The notes beneath the pieces are model-generated. The model saw only the letters and a list, made by a program, of their open reading frames with translations. It ran no database searches and was not told the origin of the DNA. Below, piece after piece: positions 1 to 7,469 of a stretch of 28,369 nt of DNA. This DNA is from Sabulitectum sp964386635 (GTDB taxonomy: Bacteria > Fermentibacterota > Fermentibacteria > Fermentibacterales > JCC-6): NCBI GenBank assembly GCA_964386635.1, contig CAYLRO010000034.1, positions 1-28,369 on the forward strand, read 5' to 3'. The position numbers and the translations under genes were made by a program. Numbering within the stretch: the stretch's first letter is position 1; each line of letters opens with the position of its first letter.

Positions 1-138
1 TGGCGGGGATGATGCTGACGCCTCATTACCCGCTCCCTGTAACTTTTCAAAAACGCTTCTGATCTGGCGGGTCTTTACCAAGCTGCAGTTTCCCTTTCAA
101 ACTTAAGCATTCAAATTCCTCATCTCTGAGTGTTTGAT

Positions 139-154
139 AGTTGACAACTCAACT
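139..154. promoter_or_regulatory. MarR-type operator 1 (palindrome over the -35 box)
   Basis: AGTTGA-CAAC-TCAACT is a perfect 6+4+6 inverted repeat. It overlaps the TTGACA -35 hexamer at 141-146 of the promoter that reads into the MarR gene. A second palindrome built from the same AGTTGA/TCAACT arms lies 27 bp downstream, centre to centre. Inverted repeats of this size over the promoter of a marR gene are the usual autoregulatory arrangement of the family. Assigning them to this MarR protein is inference from position. Confidence 0.75.
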
Positions 155-168
155 TTATTCAATATAGT
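141..168 (+). promoter_or_regulatory. sigma70-type promoter of the marR-MATE operon
   Basis: The hexamers are TTGACA (141-146, full consensus) and TATAGT (163-168), with a 16-bp spacer. Transcription would start near 175, leaving about 22 nt of leader before the ATG at 197. The -35 lies in operator 1 and the -10 overlaps the left end of operator 2, so bound repressor would block polymerase. The promoter position also argues against the in-frame TTG at 134 as a start codon. Confidence 0.7.
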
Positions 169-182
169 TGAGCCCTCAACTA
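165..182. promoter_or_regulatory. MarR-type operator 2 (18-bp perfect palindrome)
   Basis: TAGTTGAGCCCTCAACTA is a perfect 8+2+8 inverted repeat. It covers the end of the -10 box and the expected transcription start. It shares its half-site with the palindrome at 139-154. The two sites lie about 2.5 helical turns apart. Confidence 0.78.
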
Positions 183-196
183 ATCCGGGAGATCTC

Positions 197-640
197 ATGA
201 AGAAAAAGTCTATCGGTTTTCATATAGGAGTAATTCACCGGGGAACCTGCAAGTATTTTGAGAAAAACCTGGGTGCCCTGGGATTGCACAGAGGCATGGT
301 GCATGTGCTTTCCATAATGAATGAATGTCAGCCAGTTTCCCAGCAGTTCCTCAGTGAAAAACTCTCTGTGGACAAAGCGAACATGACAAGAATACTGGTA
401 AAGCTTGAAGAGTCGGGATTCGTGGAACGAACTGTGGATCAGGAAGACAGAAGAAGCAAACTGATTTCTCTAACTGACAAGGGCCGGGACATGTTTCTTC
501 CTGTTGAGGAGATAAGGAAAGGCTGGACAGAAATACTTTCTGCCGGAATGACCCGCGAGGAGAGAAAAACCTACCTTTCTCTTCTTCTCAGAAGCGTTGA
601 GAACATGAATGAGTACTTCAGGTCGGTGGACAATGACTGA
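197..640 (+). CDS. MarR-family transcriptional repressor
   Basis: This 147-residue winged-helix protein probably senses a small toxic ligand and represses itself and the downstream exporter. The length is typical of MarR. The order is an N-terminal dimerisation helix, then the helix-turn-helix around 'LSVDKANMTRILVKLEE' (roughly residues 55-70), then the wing with the family signature 'DQEDRRSKLISLTDKG', which contains the conserved D-x-R-S/R pattern, then C-terminal dimerisation helices. I chose ATG 197 over the upstream in-frame TTG at 134. It has GGGAGAT about 4 nt upstream and sits just after the promoter, whereas the TTG would lie inside the -35 region. The MATE gene overlaps the last 8 bp, so the two are co-transcribed. 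The ligand cannot be predicted from sequence. Confidence 0.92.
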   Translation: MKKKSIGFHIGVIHRGTCKYFEKNLGALGLHRGMVHVLSIMNECQPVSQQFLSEKLSVDKANMTRILVKLEESGFVERTVDQEDRRSKLISLTDKGRDMFLPVEEIRKGWTEILSAGMTREERKTYLSLLLRSVENMNEYFRSVDND

Positions 641-1988
641 CAGACTTGCCGATGACAATGTAAAACGACTGCTGTTCAGGCTATCACTCCCGGCCATGAC
701 CGGCATGTTTGTCATGGCCCTGTACAACCTTGTTGACACCATATTCGTAGGCAGAGGAGTGGGAACTCTTGGTATAGCCGGGCTGTCCATAGTCTTCCCC
801 ATTCAGATGATAGTTATGGCACTCGGTCTGCTTTTCGGCATCGGCAGCGCTTCCGTGATCTCACGTCTGCTCGGCGCCGGGGACAAAAAGGGAGCTGAGC
901 AGGCATACTGCAACGCTGCAGCTTCCGCCATACTGAGCGGAACCCTGCTTAGTGTAGTGGGACTGGTCTTTCAGGAAAGCATTCTGGCTCTGTTTGGAGC
1001 TTCACCGGAGATACTTCCCTCAGCCAGGGATTACTACCAGGTGATAATGTTTGCTTCTCCATTCTTCGTTATGGCAATGACAGGAAACAACATTCTCAGG
1101 TCTGTGGGAATGGCCAGATCAGCAATGATCACCATGATTACCGGTGCTGCAATCAACATTGCTCTTGACCCGATTTTCATCTTTGTGCTGGATATGGGAA
1201 TCAGGGGGGCGGCGCTTGCCACTGTGATCTCCCAGATCATCTCCGTGGCCTACCTGATCTCCGAGCTCAGACCGGCAAGAAGCGGCCTGCATGTATCAGT
1301 GAGAGCATTCAGATTCCGTGCAGACATAATGAGACAGATCACAGCTATAGGGTTCTCTTCATTCCTGCGTAATGTCGCTTCCAGTTTCGTGGTGGCCATG
1401 GTGAACAGCAAGCTGCAGGTATACGGCACTGCTGTATCCATAGCTGCTTACGGTGTGGTTATGCGGCTTACCCGTTTCCTTATCATGCCGCTTCTCGGGG
1501 TAGCTCAGGGAATGCAGCCCATTGTGGGATACAACTTCGGTGCAGGCAGGCACGACAAGGTTCAACTGGCCTGCAAAACCGGACTGCTGTGGGGAACCGG
1601 TGTTTCAACCTTCGGTTTCCTCCTGGTCCAGCTCTTTCCAGAACAGCTGATAAGCATGTTCAGCAATGATCCTGTGCTGCTTCAGGCTGGAACGGAAGCT
1701 GTGCGGATAATGATGCTCGGTCTCTGGGTAGTCGGATTCCAGATTGTGGGAACCAGCATCTTCCAGGCACTGGGAAAAGCCCGTGAATCGCTGATACTCT
1801 CTCTCTCCAGAGAGGTGCTGTTCTTTATACCGGCTCTTCTGCTGCTTCCTCCGAAAATCGGGCTGAACGGTGTCTGGTTTTCCGTACCTGCCGCAGATGT
1901 TCTGGCATTCTGTGTGACACTGTTCCTGGTGTTACGGCAGAGGGCTAAATACAGGGAGATAGCTATTCCCGCTCCGGCAGCTGTGTGA
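633..1988 (+). CDS. MATE-family multidrug/cation antiporter
   Basis: This is a 451-residue inner-membrane exporter of the MATE family, which couples Na+ or H+ influx to drug efflux. About twelve hydrophobic segments run across the protein in two similar halves. Typical MATE elements are 'RLSLPAMTGMF' at the N terminus, 'LYNLVDTIFVGR' in helix 1, and 'GVAQGMQPIVGYNFGA' at the start of the second half. I prefer ATG 633, which is preceded by GGTGGA and gives the usual short 'MTDRLADDNV' N terminus, over the in-frame ATG at 609. The start overlaps the marR stop by 8 bp, suggesting translational coupling and MarR control. The 3' end overlaps the convergent tcdA gene by 26 bp. The substrate is unknown. 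Confidence 0.93.
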   Translation: MTDRLADDNVKRLLFRLSLPAMTGMFVMALYNLVDTIFVGRGVGTLGIAGLSIVFPIQMIVMALGLLFGIGSASVISRLLGAGDKKGAEQAYCNAAASAILSGTLLSVVGLVFQESILALFGASPEILPSARDYYQVIMFASPFFVMAMTGNNILRSVGMARSAMITMITGAAINIALDPIFIFVLDMGIRGAALATVISQIISVAYLISELRPARSGLHVSVRAFRFRADIMRQITAIGFSSFLRNVASSFVVAMVNSKLQVYGTAVSIAAYGVVMRLTRFLIMPLLGVAQGMQPIVGYNFGAGRHDKVQLACKTGLLWGTGVSTFGFLLVQLFPEQLISMFSNDPVLLQAGTEAVRIMMLGLWVVGFQIVGTSIFQALGKARESLILSLSREVLFFIPALLLLPPKIGLNGVWFSVPAADVLAFCVTLFLVLRQRAKYREIAIPAPAAV

Positions 1989-2709
1989 TCCGGTCCAGAA
2001 TCAGCTGTGCAAGAGTGTAACCGAAGATTCCAGGCATTGTGATAAGGCTGGGCAGGCTGTTCCTGATCCGGCCCCGTCTTTCCATTCGCGGTTCGTCATC
2101 CGGAGGCAGCGGTTCAAGGGCCTTTTCAACGGACCAGACACAGGTGATACCGGAAGTCACTCCCCGTCTTCTGAGATACTTCCTGGTCATCTTTGCCAGA
2201 GGACAGCCTCCTGATTCGCTTATATCGCCGGTTCTTATGGATGGCACCAGCCGTTTGCCTGCGGCTCCCATGCTGCTGAAAACAGGGATCCCGTTCTCGC
2301 AGCAGAACTGAAGCAGCTCTGTCTTCGGATTCAGGCTGTCTATGGCATCTGCAACCACTGCTGCCTCCTCCGGTATTCCGTACTCAAACAGGTCCTCTCT
2401 GCAGAGAAATCTTTCCATTGGAATCACAGCTGTATCAGGACAACCGGCTCTGAGAAGGTCTGCCATGGCATTCACTTTCAGTTTTCCAATGTCGTTCCCT
2501 GATAGAAGCGGATTCCTGTTAAGACTAGATTCTGTTACCGTATCGAAATCTGCAAGGTAGAGTTTACCTGCTCCTGATCTTGCAAGAGCAGAGGCGCAGT
2601 GACTCCCCACCCCGCCCAGTCCTGCAATGAAAATGGATGCCTTTCTTATCCTGGCAAATCCATCTGTTCCGTAAAAATCAATAACCCTTTTGAATCTGTC
2701 AGACATCAC
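1963..2709 (-). CDS. tcdA: tRNA threonylcarbamoyladenosine dehydratase (TcdA/CsdL-like, ThiF superfamily)
   Basis: This is a 248-residue E1-like enzyme. In characterised TcdA proteins, ATP-dependent dehydration converts t6A37 of tRNA to its cyclic form, ct6A. The Rossmann ATP-binding loop GLGGVGSH lies at residues 30-37. It is followed by 'LADFDTVTESSLNR', where family members have D-x-D-x-V-x-x-S/T-N-x-N-R, then 'ADAIDSLNPKTELL' and 'FSSMGAAGKRLVP'. The region 'CPLAKMTRKYLRRRG' matches the DPLxxxxRxxLRR segment that separates TcdA from ThiF and MoeB. The start overlaps the tatD stop by ATGA; a second ATG follows immediately at 2706. The asparagine usual in S-N-x-N-R is serine here (SSLNR), a small deviation. 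Confidence 0.85.
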   Translation of the reverse strand: MMSDRFKRVIDFYGTDGFARIRKASIFIAGLGGVGSHCASALARSGAGKLYLADFDTVTESSLNRNPLLSGNDIGKLKVNAMADLLRAGCPDTAVIPMERFLCREDLFEYGIPEEAAVVADAIDSLNPKTELLQFCCENGIPVFSSMGAAGKRLVPSIRTGDISESGGCPLAKMTRKYLRRRGVTSGITCVWSVEKALEPLPPDDEPRMERRGRIRNSLPSLITMPGIFGYTLAQLILDRITQLPERE

Positions 2710-3455
2710 CCATCTCCAAACAGTCTGACGGAGTTTCTCCAGGCTTTCTCGGAAAGGGTCTCCGGTTCCTCCTGCCTGATCTCGGCCATTGCACCGAGAA
2801 CCTGAACAATGTGGGCAGGCTCAGATTCCCCTGAAGGGACATTCCTGAGACCAATGGAGGGAGCATCTGTTTCAAGAACAAAACGGTCAGATGGAACAGC
2901 AGCTGCACTTCGCAGAGCATTCCTTGCACCAGGTCTGGTCACTGCACCGCCAAATGAGATAACAAGCCCGGCATCCAGGAATCGTTCCATAAGCTCAGGT
3001 GATCGGGACCAGGCATGAATGACACCTTTTACCGGATAGTCCTTAAGAGCAGTCAACATCTCTTCATATGCATTGCGGCAGTGAAGGATAACCGGCAGGT
3101 TCATCTCCAGAGCAACCCTTAACTGGGAAGTGAAAACTTCCATCTGCCTCTCCCTGACAACAGGGGATTTCCAGTCAAGCCCGATCTCTCCAACGGCGCA
3201 GGCACCTGAAGCATTCAGGTTCTCCATGAGGAAGCCTGCATCAAAAATCTCTTCAGCCTGCCAGGGGTGAATACCCAGAGCAATCTGAATGCCGGGAATA
3301 CTTCCCAGCGTTACAGTTCTGCGTATGGATTCTCTGTCAACCGATGGAACTATCAGCCTTTGAACTCCTGCTTCAGTGCTTCTTGAAAGAACCGCTTCAA
3401 GATCAGATTGAAGCGGTTCCATGAAAAGATGACAATGAGTATCAAATAGACGCAT
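2706..3455 (-). CDS. tatD: TatD-family metal-dependent DNase
   Basis: This is a 249-residue TIM-barrel hydrolase of the TatD family, whose members are Mg2+-dependent 3'-5' exonucleases or deoxyribonucleases, often also acting on RNA. All metal-site motifs are visible in order: DTHCHL (residues 5-10), 'ALGIHPW', 'AVGEIGLDW', 'PVILHCR', 'GVIHAWS' and 'LETDAP'. The length is normal for TatD. It starts 3 bp after the yitT stop and overlaps tcdA by 4 bp, so the three genes form one operon. It could equally be called YcfH or YabD; sequence alone does not separate paralogues. Confidence 0.93.
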   Translation of the reverse strand: MRLFDTHCHLFMEPLQSDLEAVLSRSTEAGVQRLIVPSVDRESIRRTVTLGSIPGIQIALGIHPWQAEEIFDAGFLMENLNASGACAVGEIGLDWKSPVVRERQMEVFTSQLRVALEMNLPVILHCRNAYEEMLTALKDYPVKGVIHAWSRSPELMERFLDAGLVISFGGAVTRPGARNALRSAAAVPSDRFVLETDAPSIGLRNVPSGESEPAHIVQVLGAMAEIRQEEPETLSEKAWRNSVRLFGDG

Positions 3456-3458
3456 GGG

Positions 3459-4403
3459 TCAGAAGGTCAGTGTACGCTGTTTGAAACCATACCCCATAAC
3501 ATCATAGGCATCGTGAAGAACCATGAAAGCTTCCGGATCTATCTCCTTTATCAACCTCTCGAGAACCATGACCTGCCTGCGGTGAACACAGACATAGATC
3601 ACATCCTGCTTCTTCCTTCTGTAGCCTCCCTCGGCTTTCAGGAATGTAACGCCTCTGTTAAGGTTGTGGAATATTGCATCCCTTACATCATCCGGCTTTG
3701 TTGTAATTATCATGCATGCCTTTACGTATGGCATTCCCTCAGCTGAAAGATCCGTCATTTTCGTGGTAAGGAAGAGATTCAGATAAGCCCATATCATCAG
3801 TTTGGGATCGCCGAATACTGCGGCGACCAGAAGGATGATAAGACTCTCCACCATCCAGTAACCGGTACTGATGCTCACTCCTGTGTACTTCTTCAGAATA
3901 GCAACAGGGATATCAGTTCCCCCGGTGGATCCTCTGAATTTAAAAATAAGACCAAGTCCCACGCCCAGAAGAGTTGAACCGGCAATAGAGGCAAGAAGGA
4001 TATCCATTTCAGAAGAGCCTGAAAGAAATACTGCGAACCTGGGAAGCTCACCGGCAGCAGCTACATTGAAGATATGGTCTGATCCTCCTGGAATAAGTCT
4101 CAGATGTCCCGGATCAAATAACCAGCACATGAAGTTGGACATGAACATGCCTACAAAACTTCTTATCCCGAACTGCCTGCCCACGAAAATGTACCCCAGA
4201 ATGAACAGCGGAATATTGAATCCGAACATCCAGAGGCTCTCGGAAATCCCTGTAACGTGGTAAAGGATCTGGGCAAGACCGCCAACTCCACCTGGAGATA
4301 TCCTGAAGGGAAAGAGAAACCAGGAATATGCCATACCAAAAAGCACAGATCCTGTTGCAATTCCCAGGTAGTCCCCTGCAGGGTATCCTGCTTTTAACTT
4401 CAT
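3459..4403 (-). CDS. YitT-family membrane protein (DUF161 + DUF2179)
   Basis: This 314-residue integral membrane protein has the YitT architecture. An N-terminal membrane domain has about five to six helices and begins 'GIATGSVLFGMAYSWFL', followed by the glycine-rich 'ISPGGVGGLAQIL' and 'RGSTGGTDIPVAILKK'. A C-terminal cytoplasmic DUF2179 domain spans roughly residues 225-305 ('ACMIITTKPDDVRDAI', ending 'HDAYDVMGYGF'). The function of YitT proteins is not firmly established. AAAGGAAAG lies upstream of ATG 4403. It is the first gene of the yitT-tatD-tcdA operon. I found no convincing promoter in the 77 bp between it and guaA. Confidence 0.88.
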   Translation of the reverse strand: MKLKAGYPAGDYLGIATGSVLFGMAYSWFLFPFRISPGGVGGLAQILYHVTGISESLWMFGFNIPLFILGYIFVGRQFGIRSFVGMFMSNFMCWLFDPGHLRLIPGGSDHIFNVAAAGELPRFAVFLSGSSEMDILLASIAGSTLLGVGLGLIFKFRGSTGGTDIPVAILKKYTGVSISTGYWMVESLIILLVAAVFGDPKLMIWAYLNLFLTTKMTDLSAEGMPYVKACMIITTKPDDVRDAIFHNLNRGVTFLKAEGGYRRKKQDVIYVCVHRRQVMVLERLIKEIDPEAFMVLHDAYDVMGYGFKQRTLTF

Positions 4404-4480
4404 CCTTCTGACTTTCCTTTCAGAACCGTTAACGCAATTTAAATTTAGTGTTTACGCTACTGTATATAAGGCGTTACTGA

Positions 4481-6019
4481 CTATTCCCATTCAATTGTTC
4501 CAGGAGGTTTTGAACTGATGTCGTAAACAATTCTACTCACTCCGCTGACCTGATTCACGATCCTGCTGGATACGGAAGCCAGATGTTCCGGGTCCATCCG
4601 ATACCAGTCTGCAGTCATACCGTCACGGCTGGTAACAGCTCTCAGGGCAACCACTCTGTCGTATGTGCGTTCATCACCCATAACACCAACAGTTCTTATT
4701 GGAAGAAGAACACTGAAAGCCTGCCAGATCTGGTCGTAAAGGTGATTTTCCCTGAGATAGTCAATGAAAACACGGTCCACCTTCTGCAGAAGGTCCCTGT
4801 CATCCCGGCTGACTGGTCCGAGAATCCGCACTGCAAGCCCGGGACCAGGGAACGGATGCCTTGCGACCATAACCTCGGGAAGTTCCAGTGTTCGGCCCAG
4901 CTCTCTCACCTCGTCCTTGAAAAGCTCTCTGAGAGGCTCCAGCAGCTTCAGATTCAGCCTGTCAGGAAGCCCTCCCACATTGTGATGACTCTTTATTGTT
5001 GCGCTGGGACCTTTGAAACTTACGCTCTCAATAACATCAGGATAGAGTGTTCCCTGAGCCAGATGGGTTACTCCGGGTATGGATGCTGCTGCCTCTTCGA
5101 AAAGCTCTATGAAGACTCTGCCTATGATCTTGCGCTTCTTCTCCGGGTCTGAGACACCGGCAAGCTCATCCAGGAACCTGTCCTCGCCGTCCACAACCAC
5201 AAGGTCCATGCCGAAATGCTCACCGAAGGTTTTTATAACCTCTTCCCTTTCTCCTGCCCGGAGAAGGCCTGTATCAACGAATATCGGCACGAATCTGTCA
5301 GGAACTGCTGAATGAAGCAGTGCCGCCACAACAGAAGAATCCACACCGCCTGACAAACCAAGTATCACCTTGCCGTCAGGCTCAAGTTCCGAGCGAATGT
5401 GACATGCAGCCTGTTCCAGGAAAAAGCTCATGTCCCAGTTGGGGTCGAGTTCAGCAATATGAAAAAGAAAGTTTTTCAGCACCTCTGTTCCAAACACCGT
5501 GTGGTTCACTTCAGGATGAAACTGAACACCGTATCTCTTTTTCCTGCTGTTTTCCATGGAAGCAATAGGCAGAAGATCAGTTGAAGCAGTAACAATGTAA
5601 TCATCAGGTACTTCAGTAACCCTGTCTCCGTGGCTCATCCAGGCCTGAAGACCTGGGTTTATCCCTTTGAACAGGCTGCTTTCAGAGTGATTCAATATAG
5701 CCGGACCATACTCTCGATGGTGTCCGCCTTCAACCCTGCCCCCTGTTTTGTAAGCCAGAAGCTGCATTCCGTAACAGATTCCAAGAATTGGAATGCTTGT
5801 GGTGAATACCTCAGCAGGAGGCATAGGACTGTCCTGTCCGTATACGCTGTACGGGCTTCCTGCCAGAATTATCGCCCCGGGACAGAGCTTTTCAATATCG
5901 CTCCAGCTGCAGTTACCTGGAAGTAACTCGCAGTAAACGCCAAGCTCCCTGACTCTTCTGGCTATAAGCTGGGTGTACTGACTGCCGAAATCCAGAATTG
6001 CTACTCCACCTTTTATCAT
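4481..6019 (-). CDS. guaA: GMP synthase (glutamine-hydrolysing)
   Basis: GuaA converts XMP, glutamine and ATP to GMP in the cytoplasm. At 512 residues the two-domain enzyme is full length. The N-terminal class I glutamine amidotransferase has nucleophile Cys82 in 'GICYGMQ' and His168/Glu170 in 'QFHPEV'. The ATP pyrophosphatase domain has the P-loop SGGVDS at 223-228. The dimerisation domain ends in the diagnostic 'KPPGTIEWE'. ATG 6019 is preceded by CTGGAG about 7 nt upstream. It lies 16 bp downstream of purF and is the last gene of the pyrG-purF-guaA group. Confidence 0.98.
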   Translation of the reverse strand: MIKGGVAILDFGSQYTQLIARRVRELGVYCELLPGNCSWSDIEKLCPGAIILAGSPYSVYGQDSPMPPAEVFTTSIPILGICYGMQLLAYKTGGRVEGGHHREYGPAILNHSESSLFKGINPGLQAWMSHGDRVTEVPDDYIVTASTDLLPIASMENSRKKRYGVQFHPEVNHTVFGTEVLKNFLFHIAELDPNWDMSFFLEQAACHIRSELEPDGKVILGLSGGVDSSVVAALLHSAVPDRFVPIFVDTGLLRAGEREEVIKTFGEHFGMDLVVVDGEDRFLDELAGVSDPEKKRKIIGRVFIELFEEAAASIPGVTHLAQGTLYPDVIESVSFKGPSATIKSHHNVGGLPDRLNLKLLEPLRELFKDEVRELGRTLELPEVMVARHPFPGPGLAVRILGPVSRDDRDLLQKVDRVFIDYLRENHLYDQIWQAFSVLLPIRTVGVMGDERTYDRVVALRAVTSRDGMTADWYRMDPEHLASVSSRIVNQVSGVSRIVYDISSKPPGTIEWE

Positions 6020-6035
6020 TCTATTCTCCAGGTTC

Positions 6036-7469
6036 TCACTGCTTCACAGGGGGTGTTACCGGATAGTTCCCGGTAAAGCAGGCTGTGCAATAGTCTTCCG
6101 GTGAGTGGGCTGAGATACAGCTCAGCATGCCTTCAACGGAAAGATATCCCAGGCTGTTCAGATCAAGGATATTCTTGATCTCCTGAACAGAATACTTATT
6201 TGCAATGAGGCTCTTCACTTCCGGGAAATCAATACCGAAGAAACAGGCGTGTCTGTGCGGCGGGCAGCTGATTCGCATGTGAACCTCTGTGGCTCCCGCC
6301 TCTCTCAAGGCCTTGATTCGAGCTTTGCTTGTTGTTCCTCTTACAATACTGTCCTCCACAACGCAAACCCTTTTACCGCGAATGGCTTCAGGGATCGGCT
6401 GGAGTTTCCTCATAACCATTGCAGCTCTTGTGGCATGGCCAGGGTCAATGAAAGTTCTGCCGACATAGTGATTCCTGGTGAATCCCATGTCCAGAGGAAT
6501 ACCCTGCTGCCTTGCAAAACCCATGGCAGCAAACATGCCACTGTCCGGCACAGGCATAACCATATCGCAGTCTGCGGGAAACTCCTTTGCAAGTTGCATG
6601 CCCATTTTGATTCTTACCTCGTAGACACTGTCACCAAACACATAACTTCCAGGTCGTGCAAAATAGACATGCTCGAATATGCAGTGGGCTTTTTTTCTGT
6701 CAGGGTTGAACAGTGTTCCCGGTTCAAGACCAAGGAATGTGGAAACCGGTTCAGCATCCACATGGGCATCTGCTGGAAAGAAAAGCATCTCACCGGGAGC
6801 AACCTCTCTTACATACTCTGCATCTGTCACAGGGAATGCAATGGTTTCGCTTGCAACTATCCAGCCTCCGCCGGAAATTCTGCCCAGACTCAGTGGTCTG
6901 AATCCCAGGTTGTCTCTAATTACATACATTCCTCTGGGAACAAGAAGGAGAAGACAGAAAGCACCTTCAAGTTTGGATACTGCAAGCTGAATACAACGCT
7001 CTATGTTGTAGTCGTTATCCTCAAGCTCTCTGCTCATGAGATGCAGAACAATCTCCGTATCTGTATTGGTCTGAAAGATGTGCCCTTTTCTCTGCAGACT
7101 GCTTCTAATGGAAGAGGCATTGCTGATTGTTCCATTATGAGCTATAGCAACGGGAATGTCAGCCATTCGTACATTGATAGGCTGCGCATTGATAACGGAT
7201 GAGCCGCCGAAAGTTCCGTATCTCACATGACCTATTCCGGCAACGATGTCATCACCCATCATGTTCCCGGGAATGTCATTCATAAGATCCGGGACAAGCC
7301 CCCTTTTCTTATGAATTATGAGCTCACCGGAAGAATCAAGAGTAACAATTCCCGCAGCTTCCTGCCCCCTGTGCTGTTGAGCAAACAGCCCCTCTGCAAC
7401 CAGAGCAGAAACACTTCCCCGAGAACCGGTTACACCGCACAAACCACAATATTCACCGTACTTTCTCAT
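6036..7469 (-). CDS. purF: Amidophosphoribosyltransferase, Fe-S type
   Basis: PurF makes 5-phosphoribosylamine from PRPP and glutamine, the first committed step of purine synthesis. This 477-residue protein has a short propeptide (MRKYGEY) ahead of the N-terminal nucleophile Cys8, which autoprocessing should expose. The class II glutaminase has 'QQHRGQEAAGI' and 'HVRYGTFG'; the phosphoribosyltransferase PRPP loop is VEDSIVRGTT (371-380). Cys263, Cys409, Cys461 and Cys464 align with the four [4Fe-4S] ligands of Bacillus subtilis PurF, so this is the cluster-containing, oxygen-sensitive type rather than the E. coli type. GGAAGGA precedes the ATG, which overlaps the pyrG stop by 4 bp. Confidence 0.97.
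   Translation of the reverse strand: MRKYGEYCGLCGVTGSRGSVSALVAEGLFAQQHRGQEAAGIVTLDSSGELIIHKKRGLVPDLMNDIPGNMMGDDIVAGIGHVRYGTFGGSSVINAQPINVRMADIPVAIAHNGTISNASSIRSSLQRKGHIFQTNTDTEIVLHLMSRELEDNDYNIERCIQLAVSKLEGAFCLLLLVPRGMYVIRDNLGFRPLSLGRISGGGWIVASETIAFPVTDAEYVREVAPGEMLFFPADAHVDAEPVSTFLGLEPGTLFNPDRKKAHCIFEHVYFARPGSYVFGDSVYEVRIKMGMQLAKEFPADCDMVMPVPDSGMFAAMGFARQQGIPLDMGFTRNHYVGRTFIDPGHATRAAMVMRKLQPIPEAIRGKRVCVVEDSIVRGTTSKARIKALREAGATEVHMRISCPPHRHACFFGIDFPEVKSLIANKYSVQEIKNILDLNSLGYLSVEGMLSCISAHSPEDYCTACFTGNYPVTPPVKQ

Noticed and set aside
1..133. A gene or RNA in the first 133 bp
   Set aside because: No frame with coding character, no tRNA-like fold and no terminator could be recognised.
134..196. 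TTG start of the MarR gene at 134
   Set aside because: It lies upstream of the -35 hexamer and inside the operator region; ATG 197 has a ribosome-binding site.
5320..5584. Open frames antisense to guaA, purF, pyrG and other genes
   Set aside because: They are reverse-frame readings of well-conserved genes and show no homology or ribosome-binding site of their own.
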